Below the pieces are notes generated by a model that was not told the origin of the DNA, ran no database searches, and saw only the letters and a list, made by a program, of their open reading frames with translations. Made by a program: the position numbers and the translations under genes. This document shows positions 17,654 through 26,970 of a DNA stretch of 64,000 bases, piece by piece; positions within the stretch are counted from its first letter, which is position 1; every line of letters starts with the position of its first letter. Origin of the DNA: an uncultured Bacteroidota bacterium (GTDB lineage: Bacteria; Bacteroidota; Bacteroidia; Chitinophagales; Saprospiraceae); contig CALMSX010000074.1 in NCBI GenBank assembly GCA_937872515.1, positions 60,674 through 124,673 of the forward strand, in the 5' to 3' direction.

Positions 17654-20600
17654 TTAATAAACGGGTTGAAAAGTATCCGCTTTGGCTATGGCCATAGATT
17701 CATAAGTTTTCCATCTCAGGTCTACAATTTCCTGAGCTAAATCCATGAGCTTCTCAGCCTCTTCGGCATTGGTTAACGTAAGTACCTTATACCTTAATTC
17801 CTGGTATGCATAATCTTTCAACGAAATGGTCGGTCTTGGAGAATCAAGTACAAATGGATTTTTGCCATTTCTTCGAAGAATCGGATTGTACCTGAGCAAA
17901 GGCCAATAAGCACTAGCTACTGCTTTTGACTGTTGCTCCAGACCTTTGTTCATTTCAATTCCGTGGGCAATGCAATGGGAGTATGCCAGGATGAGAGACG
18001 GACCTGGATAGGCTTCTGCCTCTCTCATTGCCAGCAAGGTCTGCTGAGGGTTGGCGCCCATGGCAATTTGAGCCACATAAACATTACCGTATGAAATGGC
18101 TTGCAGTGCGAGGTCTTTTTTACCTACTCTTTTACCGGCAGATGCAAATTTGGCTGTTGCAGCGGTAGGAGTGGCTTTAGAAGATTGACCTCCAGTATTG
18201 GAATAGACTTCTGTATCTAAGACCAAAACATTGATGTTTTTACCGCTGGCCAAAGCATGGTCGAGGCCCCCGGCGCCAATGTCATAAGCCCAGCCATCAC
18301 CTCCAATCAGCCATACACTTCTTTTGATCAAGTGATCAGAGAGAGAAAGTATTTTACCGGCATCAGCATGTTTTGAGAGAGCCAGTAACTCTTTAAGTCG
18401 GGTCACCCTTCTTCTTTGTTCGGCGATTTCAGATTCTGTATTTTGTTCAGCATCTACAATAGAATGGACAAAAGATTCACCGAGATCTGCAGTCATGGAT
18501 TTTAACAGTTCAAAAGCATGATCACGCTGAACATCGGCAGCAATTCGCATACCGAGTCCAAATTCAGCATTGTCTTCGAAAAGGGAATTAGACCATGCAG
18601 GGCCTTGTCCCATGGCGTTGACAGCCCATGGTGTGGTAGGCAAGTTTCCTCCGTAGATAGATGAACATCCCGTTGCATTGGCTACCATTAATCTGTCACC
18701 AAAAAGTTGTGTCAACAGTTTTATATAGGGTGTTTCCCCACAACCAGCACATGCTCCGGAAAATTCAAACAAGGGTTCGAGAAACTGAGCTCCATGGACT
18801 AGAGAAAAATTAACTTCAGATTTTTCATTCCAAGGTATGGCTTCAAAGAAGGCCATAGCTGCCAAAGATTCTGTAAGGTCAACCGGCATTTCCTCAATAT
18901 TGATAGCCTTTTTAGTTCTATCCGCAGGGTCAGTAACCGGACAAACTTCATAACATAAATTACAGCCTGTACAATCTTCTAAATACACTTGTAGTGAATA
19001 CCTTGTTTCTGGAAATCCTTTGGCATTAATCGGTGCGGAATTGAAGCCAACAGGGGCCCCATCCAAAGATGATTCATGAAAGAACTTTGATCGAATGACG
19101 GCGTGAGGGCAGACAAAGCTACAATTGCCACATTGTATACAAATTCCCGGATTCCATTGTGCCACTTGTTCTGATATCCTTCTTTTCTCCCATTTAGTTG
19201 TTCCTGATGGATAAGTACCATCATTGGGCATTGCGCTTACCGGTAAAGAATCTCCATTGCCCTGCATCATTTTCCACAATACATTAGAAACAAAAGAAGG
19301 GGCTTTTGTAAGATAGTCATTGGTTTTAATAACCGGATCGGAAATGGACTGACCAACAGTACCAACCTCGAATAAATTTTCAAGGGTCATATCTACAGCC
19401 TGGAAGTTTTTTTCGATGACGGCCTTCCCCTTTTTATAGTAAGATTTTTCAATGGATTTTTTGATCTGTGCGATGGCCTCTTCTCGCGGCAAGACGCCGG
19501 AAATAGCAAAAAAACAAGTTTGCATGATGGTATTTATCCTACCTGCCATACCCGTTATTTGGGCCACTTTATTGGCATCAATCACAAAAAACCTCATGTT
19601 CAGATCTACAATTTTTTTCTGAACTGTAAAAGGAAGTTTTTCCCATACTTCATCCTTGTCATAAACAGAGTTGAGCAAAAAGATGGCACCTTTGGCTGCA
19701 TTGCCCAAGACGTCCACTTTTTCCAAAAAGCCAAATTGGTGACAAGCAATAAACCCTGCTGTATGGATCAAATAAGGAGCCTTAATGGCATTGGGTCCAA
19801 AACGGAGATGTGAAACAGTTCTAGCCCCGGATTTTTTTGAATCATAAACAAAATAACCCTGGGCAAAAAGTGAAGTATTCTCTCCAATGATTTTAATGCT
19901 GTTTTTATTTGCCCCAACCGTTCCATCGGCGCCCAAACCGTAAAACATCGCCTGGGTCCACTGAGGGTCGTCACATTGCTCATTGACATCATAATCCAAT
20001 GACAAGTGGGTTACATCGTCCAATATACCGATGGTAAATGGATTTTTAGGTGATGGTTTCGCCAAATTGGCAAACACCGCATTGACCATTGAAGGAGTGA
20101 ACTCTTTGGAAGACAGGCCATATCTACCGCCAATTATTTTAGGCAGATACTCTACATCACCTGACGCATAGGCTTTCATAAACGCACTTACTATGTCAGT
20201 ATAAAGCGGTTCTCCCGTCGCGCCACTTTCCTTGGTTCTATCTAATACTGCGATCGAAAATACCGAAGAAGGCAAGATTTCAAGCAAGTGTTCTGCAGAG
20301 AATGGTCTGAATAATCGAACCAAAACCACGCCTACTTTTTCTCCCTTTCTATTGAGATCACTTACAGCGCTCTGAACTGTTTCATAGCCAGAACCCATAA
20401 TTACAATTATTCTTTCTGGCTCGGCGTGTCCGTAATATTCAAAAGGTTTGTACCATCTGCCTGTCAAAGCTCCAAATTGATCCATGGCCTCTTCAACCAA
20501 TCCAGGACAGTTGATGTAAAAAGTATTGGATGCTTCTCTACCCTGAAAATAGACATCCGGGTTTTGGGCGGTTCCTCTGATAAATGGGTTATTGGGATTG

Positions 20601-21241
20601 AGGGCTCTTTGCCTGTGGGCAATTACTAAGTCCTCACTGATCATCTGAACGATGACATCATCCGCGATGAGTTCAATTTTATTGACCTCATGTGAAGTTC
20701 TGAAACCATCAAAAAAATGAATGAATGGAAGCCGCGATTTCAATGTCGCTGCCTGGGCAATAAGGGCCATATCATGGGCTTCCTGCACATTGGTAGAACC
20801 CAAAATGGCAAAACCGGTGGTTCTTGCCGCCATGATATCCTGGTGGTCTCCAAAAATGGATAGTGCCTGAGCGGCCAGTGATCTTGCCGCCACATGGATT
20901 ACCGCAGAAGTTAACTCGCCCGCAATTTTATACATGTTGGGCAGCATAAGCATCAAACCCTGAGAGGCTGTGAATGTAGTGGTTAATGCTCCTGATTGCA
21001 AAGAACCATGTACCGTACCAGCCGCTCCACCCTCGCTCTGCATTTCAATAATTTCCGGGACATTACCCCATATGTTTTTAATGCCTTTTGCCGACCATTC
21101 ATCAGCAAATTCTGCCATGGTACTCGATGGCGTAATTGGATAAATGGCACAAACCTCATTGACCCTATAGGCAATATAGGCACATGCTTCGTTTCCGTCC
21201 AATGTTGCCACCAAAGGCAAATTATTGTTCAATTCTTTCAT
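17654..21241 (-). CDS. nifJ: Pyruvate:ferredoxin (flavodoxin) oxidoreductase
   Basis: Converts pyruvate, CoA and oxidised ferredoxin to acetyl-CoA, CO2 and reduced ferredoxin. A single 1195-residue chain with the domains of the fused enzyme: N-terminal domain I with CAIYPITPSSTMAE, a central CoA-binding part, two 4Fe-4S clusters (CIQCGNCSFVCP near residue 700 and CTGCNLCYEVCP near 760), and a C-terminal TPP domain with CAGCGETPY (about 833), GCSSIYGG (about 859) and DTEVYSNTGGQSS. It lies 11 bases after the GltD-like gene and 6 before the DHOD-like gene, so all three form one operon. It points to low-oxygen or fermentative metabolism, or to reductant supply for biosynthesis. Confidence 0.97.
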   Translation of the reverse strand: MKELNNNLPLVATLDGNEACAYIAYRVNEVCAIYPITPSSTMAEFADEWSAKGIKNIWGNVPEIIEMQSEGGAAGTVHGSLQSGALTTTFTASQGLMLMLPNMYKIAGELTSAVIHVAARSLAAQALSIFGDHQDIMAARTTGFAILGSTNVQEAHDMALIAQAATLKSRLPFIHFFDGFRTSHEVNKIELIADDVIVQMISEDLVIAHRQRALNPNNPFIRGTAQNPDVYFQGREASNTFYINCPGLVEEAMDQFGALTGRWYKPFEYYGHAEPERIIVIMGSGYETVQSAVSDLNRKGEKVGVVLVRLFRPFSAEHLLEILPSSVFSIAVLDRTKESGATGEPLYTDIVSAFMKAYASGDVEYLPKIIGGRYGLSSKEFTPSMVNAVFANLAKPSPKNPFTIGILDDVTHLSLDYDVNEQCDDPQWTQAMFYGLGADGTVGANKNSIKIIGENTSLFAQGYFVYDSKKSGARTVSHLRFGPNAIKAPYLIHTAGFIACHQFGFLEKVDVLGNAAKGAIFLLNSVYDKDEVWEKLPFTVQKKIVDLNMRFFVIDANKVAQITGMAGRINTIMQTCFFAISGVLPREEAIAQIKKSIEKSYYKKGKAVIEKNFQAVDMTLENLFEVGTVGQSISDPVIKTNDYLTKAPSFVSNVLWKMMQGNGDSLPVSAMPNDGTYPSGTTKWEKRRISEQVAQWNPGICIQCGNCSFVCPHAVIRSKFFHESSLDGAPVGFNSAPINAKGFPETRYSLQVYLEDCTGCNLCYEVCPVTDPADRTKKAINIEEMPVDLTESLAAMAFFEAIPWNEKSEVNFSLVHGAQFLEPLFEFSGACAGCGETPYIKLLTQLFGDRLMVANATGCSSIYGGNLPTTPWAVNAMGQGPAWSNSLFEDNAEFGLGMRIAADVQRDHAFELLKSMTADLGESFVHSIVDAEQNTESEIAEQRRRVTRLKELLALSKHADAGKILSLSDHLIKRSVWLIGGDGWAYDIGAGGLDHALASGKNINVLVLDTEVYSNTGGQSSKATPTAATAKFASAGKRVGKKDLALQAISYGNVYVAQIAMGANPQQTLLAMREAEAYPGPSLILAYSHCIAHGIEMNKGLEQQSKAVASAYWPLLRYNPILRRNGKNPFVLDSPRPTISLKDYAYQELRYKVLTLTNAEEAEKLMDLAQEIVDLRWKTYESMAIAKADTFQPVY

Positions 21242-21252
21242 CTTTACTTTTC

Positions 21253-22884
21253 TTATAAAAATTCAAAATTCATATCAATGGCGTGGCAGGGACATTGCTC
21301 AACACAAACTGCACAGCCTGTGCATTTGAGGTAGTCGATTTTATACCGATTTCCTTTACCCAGTTTGATAATTGCCCCTTCCGGGCACGCCCCAAAGCAG
21401 CCATCGCACTCGAAACAATTGCCACATGAATAGCAGCGACTGGCTTCATAAACTGCCTGATTTTCTGTAAAACCACCCACGATCTCACTAAAATTATCTT
21501 TTTTGATTTCCGGCAATATTTTGGGTTGGTGATGGGCAGGTGCAAAAGTTTTGAGCCAAACATGAAGTTTATCAAAATGTATCACCGCATTCTTTGGTGA
21601 GGGATGGTATGGTACATTGGTAAGGAAGCCATCGATAAATTTGGCCGCCTTTTTACCATGACCTACTGCAATGGTAACGCTTCTTTCACCTGGCACCATG
21701 TCCCCACCGGCAAATACACCTTTGCAGCCTGTCATCATATAAGGATCCACGACCACCGTACCATCTGATTTAAACTCAATGCCTGGTAAAGAAGAAAGGA
21801 AGTTTGTATCGGTATCTTGTCCAAGTGCCAGAATGAGGTCATCTGCTTCAATGGTTTCAACCTCACCTGTAGGCACAGGTACTCCATCTCTTAACTCCAT
21901 GATCTCCACTGTTAGCGTTCGATTTTCAAAGCCCTTGATGGTTCTGAGCCAGTGGATTTTTACACCTTCTCCCAATGCTTCATCAGCTTCAAAATCATGC
22001 GCCGGCATATGAGATCTATCCCTTCTATAAATAATCATGGCATCATCTACGCCCAATCTTTTGGCAACTCTTGCCGCATCCATTGCTGTATTACCACCAC
22101 CATAAACAGCTACTTTTCTGCCCAATTTAGGCGCTGTGCCCAGTTCAACATCTCTTAAAAGAGATACGGCATCAAATATCTGTCCCGCATCCCTTGCAGG
22201 AATATCTACTTTTTTACCAATATGTGCCCCCACAGCAATAAAAACAGCATCATAATTGCCTTTTTTTCGCTCCAATTCAACATCTTCAATTTTATGATTA
22301 AGCATAATGTTGACACCAAAGTCACGGATCCTATCAATTTCTGCCATTAACACTGTTCTTGGGAGGCGATAGGAAGGAATGCCGAAGTGCATCATTCCAC
22401 CAGGCAGAGGGCCTGCTTCATAAACATCAACCGTGTGCCCTTTTTTCCTCAGGTGGTAAGCTGCTGAAAGGCCACTAGGACCTGCACCAATAACCATCAC
22501 TTTTTTGCCAGACTCCTGTAAAACTTTGGGAAATGCCCAATTATTTTCAAGTGCCATGTCACCCAAAAACCTTTCGATGGCATGTATGCTCACAGCACTA
22601 TCCGCTTCTTTGCGATTGCATGAACTTTCACATGGATGGTAACAAACTCTTCCATGTATAGCAGGCATAGGATTGTCTTCTGTCAGTTTTTCCCAGGCTT
22701 TTTGATAATTTTTCTCCGTTACATAGGAAAGCCATGCCTGAATGTTTTCTCCTGCAGGGCAGGCATTATTACAAGGTGGCAAATAATCTGCATACATAGC
22801 TTTTTTTCTGGGAACAGGCCCTGTTCCTTCGCTGTGTAGGTTTAAATCGGGAATTCGAGTTACATCCAAATGGCCATGCTTCAT
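21253..22884 (-). CDS. GltD-like NAD(P)H oxidoreductase with C-terminal 4Fe-4S ferredoxin domain
   Basis: 543 residues from the chosen ATG. An N-terminal Fe-S motif region (CNNACPAGE, CYHPCESSCNR) is followed by an FAD-binding fold (VIGAGPSGLSAAYHL) and an NAD(P)-binding fold (VAVYGGGNTAMDAARVA). A Cys-rich tail carries two ferredoxin clusters (CYSCGNCFECDGCFGACP, CTGCAVCVEQCP). It resembles the small subunit of glutamate synthase but has no large subunit nearby. The adjacent nifJ suggests it moves electrons between ferredoxin and NAD(P)H. The longer frame from 22959 adds 25 hydrophobic residues unlike the family; ATG 22884 matches its usual start. Confidence 0.9.
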   Translation of the reverse strand: MKHGHLDVTRIPDLNLHSEGTGPVPRKKAMYADYLPPCNNACPAGENIQAWLSYVTEKNYQKAWEKLTEDNPMPAIHGRVCYHPCESSCNRKEADSAVSIHAIERFLGDMALENNWAFPKVLQESGKKVMVIGAGPSGLSAAYHLRKKGHTVDVYEAGPLPGGMMHFGIPSYRLPRTVLMAEIDRIRDFGVNIMLNHKIEDVELERKKGNYDAVFIAVGAHIGKKVDIPARDAGQIFDAVSLLRDVELGTAPKLGRKVAVYGGGNTAMDAARVAKRLGVDDAMIIYRRDRSHMPAHDFEADEALGEGVKIHWLRTIKGFENRTLTVEIMELRDGVPVPTGEVETIEADDLILALGQDTDTNFLSSLPGIEFKSDGTVVVDPYMMTGCKGVFAGGDMVPGERSVTIAVGHGKKAAKFIDGFLTNVPYHPSPKNAVIHFDKLHVWLKTFAPAHHQPKILPEIKKDNFSEIVGGFTENQAVYEASRCYSCGNCFECDGCFGACPEGAIIKLGKGNRYKIDYLKCTGCAVCVEQCPCHAIDMNFEFL

Positions 22885-23202
22885 ATCGAATTGCTTTATC
22901 AATTTTATAAAAAGCCAAAGGCAGATTTCAAATTGTATTTTTGAAAAAACGCTCCACAAAAATTCATAAGTGAAATTGTTGTTTCTACTTCAGGACCTTG
23001 CACGTTTGCAACGGAAGCTATTTTAGCGCGTTAAATGTGAATCTGCAAAAGGCTCATCAATTGTTTTTGTAAAATTCAACAAAGTATCAGGCCATCTTTA
23101 TGAGGTGGGTCAACGTGTTTTATGATAGAAGTCACATAACACGCTCTATAACTACTAAGTAAAAATTTGAATATCAATTAATTATAACAACAATTCGACA
23201 AT
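22885..23202. other. Intergenic gap between the GltD-like gene and the RNA methylase gene
   Basis: 318 bases, AT-rich, with both flanking genes on the minus strand. An imperfect hairpin (CGTGTT with AACACG plus ATG/CAT, about 23114-23143) sits about 60 bases past the methylase stop, but no T-run follows it in the minus-strand direction. A short TTGCA-CGTT-TGCAA inverted repeat is at about 22999-23012. No clear -7 promoter, RNA or short gene was found. Confidence 0.4.
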
Positions 23203-24597
23203 CTATCTGATGCCGATGTCCATATGGATGCGCAAATGAGCCGGCAGATAATTATTGATTCGGTTCCCCAGATTCTTAATCCACCCCAATCCAAGGTTTT
23301 GATAAGTAACTACCAGCCATACATTATGTGGGTGATTTACCTGCGACAATGTTTTGTTTAAATACCTCAGTGCATCATCTTTGGAGAGTTCAATCTTAGG
23401 TGATTTTAAGATGGGAAGATGGGTTAGCGCTACACTGTGATCTGGGGTGAATACTGTTTTATTGAGTTTCCCCAATTTAATTCCCGCATTTTTAACGTGC
23501 AGCATTTTTAAATATAAAAAAAGAAAGGGCGTCAAAGTAGTTGGGAAATAATAGACATCGCCGTTTTCATGAATTTGTACGTCAGTCAAATAATCAGGAT
23601 TGATCCACAAATCCAGAATTGACTTTTCCGCTTTGTTTATCGTTCGCAATTTATGCGCTTTGCCTTGCTTAAAATCAGGGTCATTGTTACCCATTGGTTT
23701 TTGTAGCACGGAGAAAAAATAACCTTCCCCTCTTGTAAAGCCTGGCACACACTGATAACCCTTGCAGTTATGTGCACTTATTTCAACCATATTCCAAGCT
23801 GCTGGCAACTCTATTTCAACGGACCTTAGTTTATATTTTTCAACGTATTCAGCTACATTGGAAATGTTTTCTTGTTGATTAAAAGTACAAGTGGAGTATA
23901 TGAGATAGCCGCCCTCTTTTAAGGCAGGAAGAACATCATCTATAATTCTCTGCTGGCGACCGGCACATAGGGCTACATTGTCTATTGACCACTCAGCAAT
24001 GGCATTGTGATCTTTTCGAAACATACCCTCACCGGAACAAGGCGCATCGACAAGAATCAAATCAAAATGATTTTCGAGTTGTGTAAAATCCTTGGGGTCA
24101 TTGTTGGTGATGCAGCAATTGGCATATCCCCATTTTACCAAATTATCAACCAAGACCGCTGCTCTTGACTTGATTACTTCATTTGCCACCAGATGTCCTT
24201 TTCCATTTAGGAAATCTAGTAACAATGTAGATTTACCTCCCGGGGCGGCACATAGGTCCAAAACTGCCGGGCTTTCTGGCAACTGTAGTTGGGATAAAAC
24301 ATGACAAAGTACCATAGAGGAAGCTTCCTGCACATAATAGGCACCAGCCTGAAATAAAGGATCAAGGGTAAAAACAGGCCTATCTTGCAAATATTGACCA
24401 AGAGGACACCAACTTACAGGATGGTCTGTAAAATGTAAGTCTGCTCCTTTGTGAGGATGCAATCGAATACTAAGAGAAGGTGGGTCGTGTTGAATTGATT
24501 CAAGCAGTATTTCTGCCTGAACAGGCAAGGCATCCTGCACCAATGCTATAAATTCAATTGGTAAAACTGAATTTTTATTTTGATCAATATTATTCAT
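23203..24597 (-). CDS. RsmF-like rRNA cytosine-C5 methyltransferase
   Basis: SAM-dependent RNA m5C methylase of the NOL1/NOP2/Sun family, acting in the cytoplasm. 464 residues. The SAM-binding motif is LDLCAAPGGKST (about 114-123). The two conserved cysteines are Cys187 in DAPCSGEG and Cys237 in YSTCTF, the pair needed for catalysis and product release. The C-terminal third resembles the RNA-binding extension of RsmF/YebU proteins, so 16S rRNA is the likely target. It diverges from ridA with only 25 bases between start codons. The predicted message begins almost at the ATG. Confidence 0.88.
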   Translation of the reverse strand: MNNIDQNKNSVLPIEFIALVQDALPVQAEILLESIQHDPPSLSIRLHPHKGADLHFTDHPVSWCPLGQYLQDRPVFTLDPLFQAGAYYVQEASSMVLCHVLSQLQLPESPAVLDLCAAPGGKSTLLLDFLNGKGHLVANEVIKSRAAVLVDNLVKWGYANCCITNNDPKDFTQLENHFDLILVDAPCSGEGMFRKDHNAIAEWSIDNVALCAGRQQRIIDDVLPALKEGGYLIYSTCTFNQQENISNVAEYVEKYKLRSVEIELPAAWNMVEISAHNCKGYQCVPGFTRGEGYFFSVLQKPMGNNDPDFKQGKAHKLRTINKAEKSILDLWINPDYLTDVQIHENGDVYYFPTTLTPFLFLYLKMLHVKNAGIKLGKLNKTVFTPDHSVALTHLPILKSPKIELSKDDALRYLNKTLSQVNHPHNVWLVVTYQNLGLGWIKNLGNRINNYLPAHLRIHMDIGIR

Positions 24598-24610
24598 CTT
24601 TGCAAAGTTA
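24595..24610. promoter_or_regulatory. Back-to-back -7 elements of the rsmF-like gene and ridA
   Basis: The plus-strand CATCTTTG (24595-24602; one mismatch) and the minus-strand TAACTTTG (24610-24603; perfect TAnnTTTG) abut inside a ten-base palindrome CTTTGCAAAG (24598-24607). Predicted starts are near 24608 for ridA and near 24597 for the methylase, the latter at its own start codon. No TTG was found at the right distance for either. Confidence 0.5.
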
Positions 24611-24622
24611 ATCTATCTAACC

Positions 24623-25006
24623 ATGAAAACCATCATCAATAGTGCAAATGCACCTGCACCTGTGGGACCCTACAATCAGGCCGTCTTATCGGGAAATACA
24701 CTGTATGTTTCCGGACAAATCGCCATTGACCCGTCAACAGGCGTAATTGTCACTGAAAGCATAGAGGCAGAAACAGAGCAGGTACTCAAAAATCTTCAAT
24801 CGGTTTTAGAAGAAGCGGGTATGACATTTGACAATATTGTAAAGTGTTCCGTCTTTGTTACTGATATGGATATGTTTGCAAGAATCAATGTAATCTACTC
24901 AAGATATTTTGAGGGAATCCAAGCACCTGCCAGAGAATTGGTTCAGGTAGCAGCATTGCCTAAATTTGTCAACATAGAAATCAGTTGTATAGCTGTTAAA
25001 GCATGA
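24623..25006 (+). CDS. ridA: RidA family 2-iminobutanoate/2-iminopropanoate deaminase
   Basis: A 127-residue YjgF/RidA protein that hydrolyses reactive enamine/imine intermediates left by PLP enzymes. Family landmarks are APAPVGPYNQAV at the N-terminus, LYVSGQIAIDP, and the active-site Arg in APARELVQVAALP. Its stop overlaps the aroE start by four bases, so the two are coupled. Cytoplasmic. The length is standard. Confidence 0.95.
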   Translation: MKTIINSANAPAPVGPYNQAVLSGNTLYVSGQIAIDPSTGVIVTESIEAETEQVLKNLQSVLEEAGMTFDNIVKCSVFVTDMDMFARINVIYSRYFEGIQAPARELVQVAALPKFVNIEISCIAVKA

Positions 25007-25725
25007 CCAAAAAATATGGTCTGATTGGGAAAAAGTTAGGACACAGCTTTTCACCGGCTTATTTTTCAAAAAAGTTTGCTGAAGCATCCCTTTTTGACCA
25101 CAGCTACAGCGCTTTTGAATTAGACCATATCGAAGAAATACCACGGATTTTAAGTGAAGATCTTGCAGGAGCAAATGTTACCATTCCCTATAAGAAGGCT
25201 ATTATACCGTATTTACATCGTTTAGATGAAGCGGCAGCTATCATTGGAGCTGTAAATTGTATTGTCAATAAAAATGGTTTGTACACAGGATTTAATACCG
25301 ATTGGTTGGGCTTTCGTCAAAGTTTACTCGAATTTATTGGCGATCAAAGACCAGAGGCTTTGGTATTGGGCAATGGTGGTGCCTCTAAGGCAATTTGTTT
25401 TGCCCTTGATCACTTAAAAATTAACTATACCGTCATCAGTCGATCCGAAAAAGGGCTAAGATATGAAGATCTAACACCCTCCATTGTATCAGCCAATCAT
25501 TTGATAATCAACACCACTCCGTTAGGAATGTATCCTTTTGTTGATGATTTGCCGCAGATACCTTATGAAGGAATCGATGACCAACATTTTGTATTTGATT
25601 TGATTTACAATCCTGAAAAAACCTTATTTTTGGCTTTGAGCGCAGAAAGAGGCGCAAAGATTCAAAATGGATATCCCATGCTGATTTATCAGGCAGAGGA
25701 ATCCTGGAAATTATGGAACAGTTAA
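25003..25725 (+). CDS. aroE: Shikimate dehydrogenase
   Basis: Reduces 3-dehydroshikimate to shikimate with NADPH for aromatic amino acid synthesis. 240 residues, slightly short for AroE. The shikimate-binding serines are in LGHSFSPAYF. The catalytic Lys64 is in NVTIPYKKA and its Asp partner in NTDWLGF. The nucleotide-binding loop is GNGGASKA. It is coupled to ridA (ATGA overlap) and followed after ten bases by proline dehydrogenase. Confidence 0.95.
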   Translation: MTKKYGLIGKKLGHSFSPAYFSKKFAEASLFDHSYSAFELDHIEEIPRILSEDLAGANVTIPYKKAIIPYLHRLDEAAAIIGAVNCIVNKNGLYTGFNTDWLGFRQSLLEFIGDQRPEALVLGNGGASKAICFALDHLKINYTVISRSEKGLRYEDLTPSIVSANHLIINTTPLGMYPFVDDLPQIPYEGIDDQHFVFDLIYNPEKTLFLALSAERGAKIQNGYPMLIYQAEESWKLWNS

Positions 25726-25735
25726 GCATATAAAA

Positions 25736-26926
25736 ATGGAAGAAGGCTCACCGATTGAATTACCTGATTTTAGCAATACAGAAATTGCTTTTTCGACCAA
25801 ATCCAACGCAGAACTAAAAAAGATGGAGCGATTGTTCAGATTAATGAATAATGCGACTTTAGTAAAACTAGGCACCCATTTGGGGTTGTTCGCTGTAAAA
25901 TATCGAATTCCATTTTCAGATTACTTCATTCGCGAAACCATCTTTGAGCAATTTTGCGGGGGTGAAAATTTGTGGGATTGCCAAAAGACGATAGACAAGT
26001 TACACAAGTTCCAAACCCTTTCCGTTTTAGATTTTGGCGCGGAGGCTAAAAATACGGAAGAAGAGTTTGATGCCGTGATGTCAGAAAACATGAGAGCCAT
26101 AGAAATGGCGGCCAGCAATAACTCTGTCCCTGTGATCAGTACCAAACTTACGGGTCTGGTTGACAATGCGGTTTTAGAAGCCTTACAAAATAAAGAAATA
26201 CTAAATCCAGCCCAAAAATCGAAGTACGATGCCTTTTTTAAACGGGTAGACGCAATTTGTTCCAAAGCCTACGAGCATGGAGTGGGTGTCTTTATTGATG
26301 CAGAAGAAAGCTGGATGCAAGATCCCATTGATGCCCTGGCAATGGAAATGATGGATAAGTACAATAAAGAGAGAGTAATTGTGTATAACACCTATCAACT
26401 CTATAGAAAAGATAAGTTGGCTGACTTAAAGAGAGACTTTGAAGTGGCGACATCCAAACAATTTAAATTGGGTGCAAAACTGGTTAGAGGCGCTTATATG
26501 GAAAAAGAAAGAAAGAGGGCCAAAGAGATGGGCTATGAGTGCATGATCCAGGAAACCAAAGAAGATACTGACCGCGACTACAACCTTGCATTGGAATTTT
26601 GTGTTGATCATTACCAGGAAATTTCTGTCTGCTGTGCTTCTCACAATCAAGAAAGTAACTTGCTATTGGCCAGATTGATTCAGCAAAAAAAGTTGGATAA
26701 ATCTCATCCTCACCTCAATTTTTGCCAGCTCATGGGCATGAGTGACTGTATCACATTTAATTTGGCGAAAGCAGGTTTTAATGTTGCAAAATATGTAGTT
26801 TATGGACCTGTTAAAGAAGTACTTGCTTATCTGGTAAGGCGGGCAGAAGAAAATACTTCTATCACAGGAGAAATGGGCAGAGAACTGTCCTTAATTGATA
26901 CTGAAATAAAACGTAGAGGTCTGTAG
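25736..26926 (+). CDS. Proline dehydrogenase (stand-alone PRODH)
   Basis: FAD enzyme oxidising proline to pyrroline-5-carboxylate, likely membrane-associated. 396 residues, matching the single-domain PRODH of Bacteroidota rather than the fused PutA. The barrel shows QFKLGAKLVRGAYMEKERKR, the FAD/substrate region, and the C-terminal arginine-rich LVRRAEEN motif that binds the proline carboxylate. The pyrroline-5-carboxylate dehydrogenase partner is not in the window. It forms an operon with ridA and aroE. Confidence 0.92.
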   Translation: MEEGSPIELPDFSNTEIAFSTKSNAELKKMERLFRLMNNATLVKLGTHLGLFAVKYRIPFSDYFIRETIFEQFCGGENLWDCQKTIDKLHKFQTLSVLDFGAEAKNTEEEFDAVMSENMRAIEMAASNNSVPVISTKLTGLVDNAVLEALQNKEILNPAQKSKYDAFFKRVDAICSKAYEHGVGVFIDAEESWMQDPIDALAMEMMDKYNKERVIVYNTYQLYRKDKLADLKRDFEVATSKQFKLGAKLVRGAYMEKERKRAKEMGYECMIQETKEDTDRDYNLALEFCVDHYQEISVCCASHNQESNLLLARLIQQKKLDKSHPHLNFCQLMGMSDCITFNLAKAGFNVAKYVVYGPVKEVLAYLVRRAEENTSITGEMGRELSLIDTEIKRRGL

Positions 26927-26970
26927 ATCAGAAATTTACTGTTCATTTGAACACCTGTAATTAATATAAC

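Noticed and set aside
22885..22959. Longer N-terminus for the GltD-like enzyme
   Set aside because: The extra 25 residues are hydrophobic and unlike the family; the enzyme is cytoplasmic.
23114..23143. Hairpin past the RNA methylase gene as a terminator
   Set aside because: The stem is imperfect and no T-run follows in the direction of transcription.
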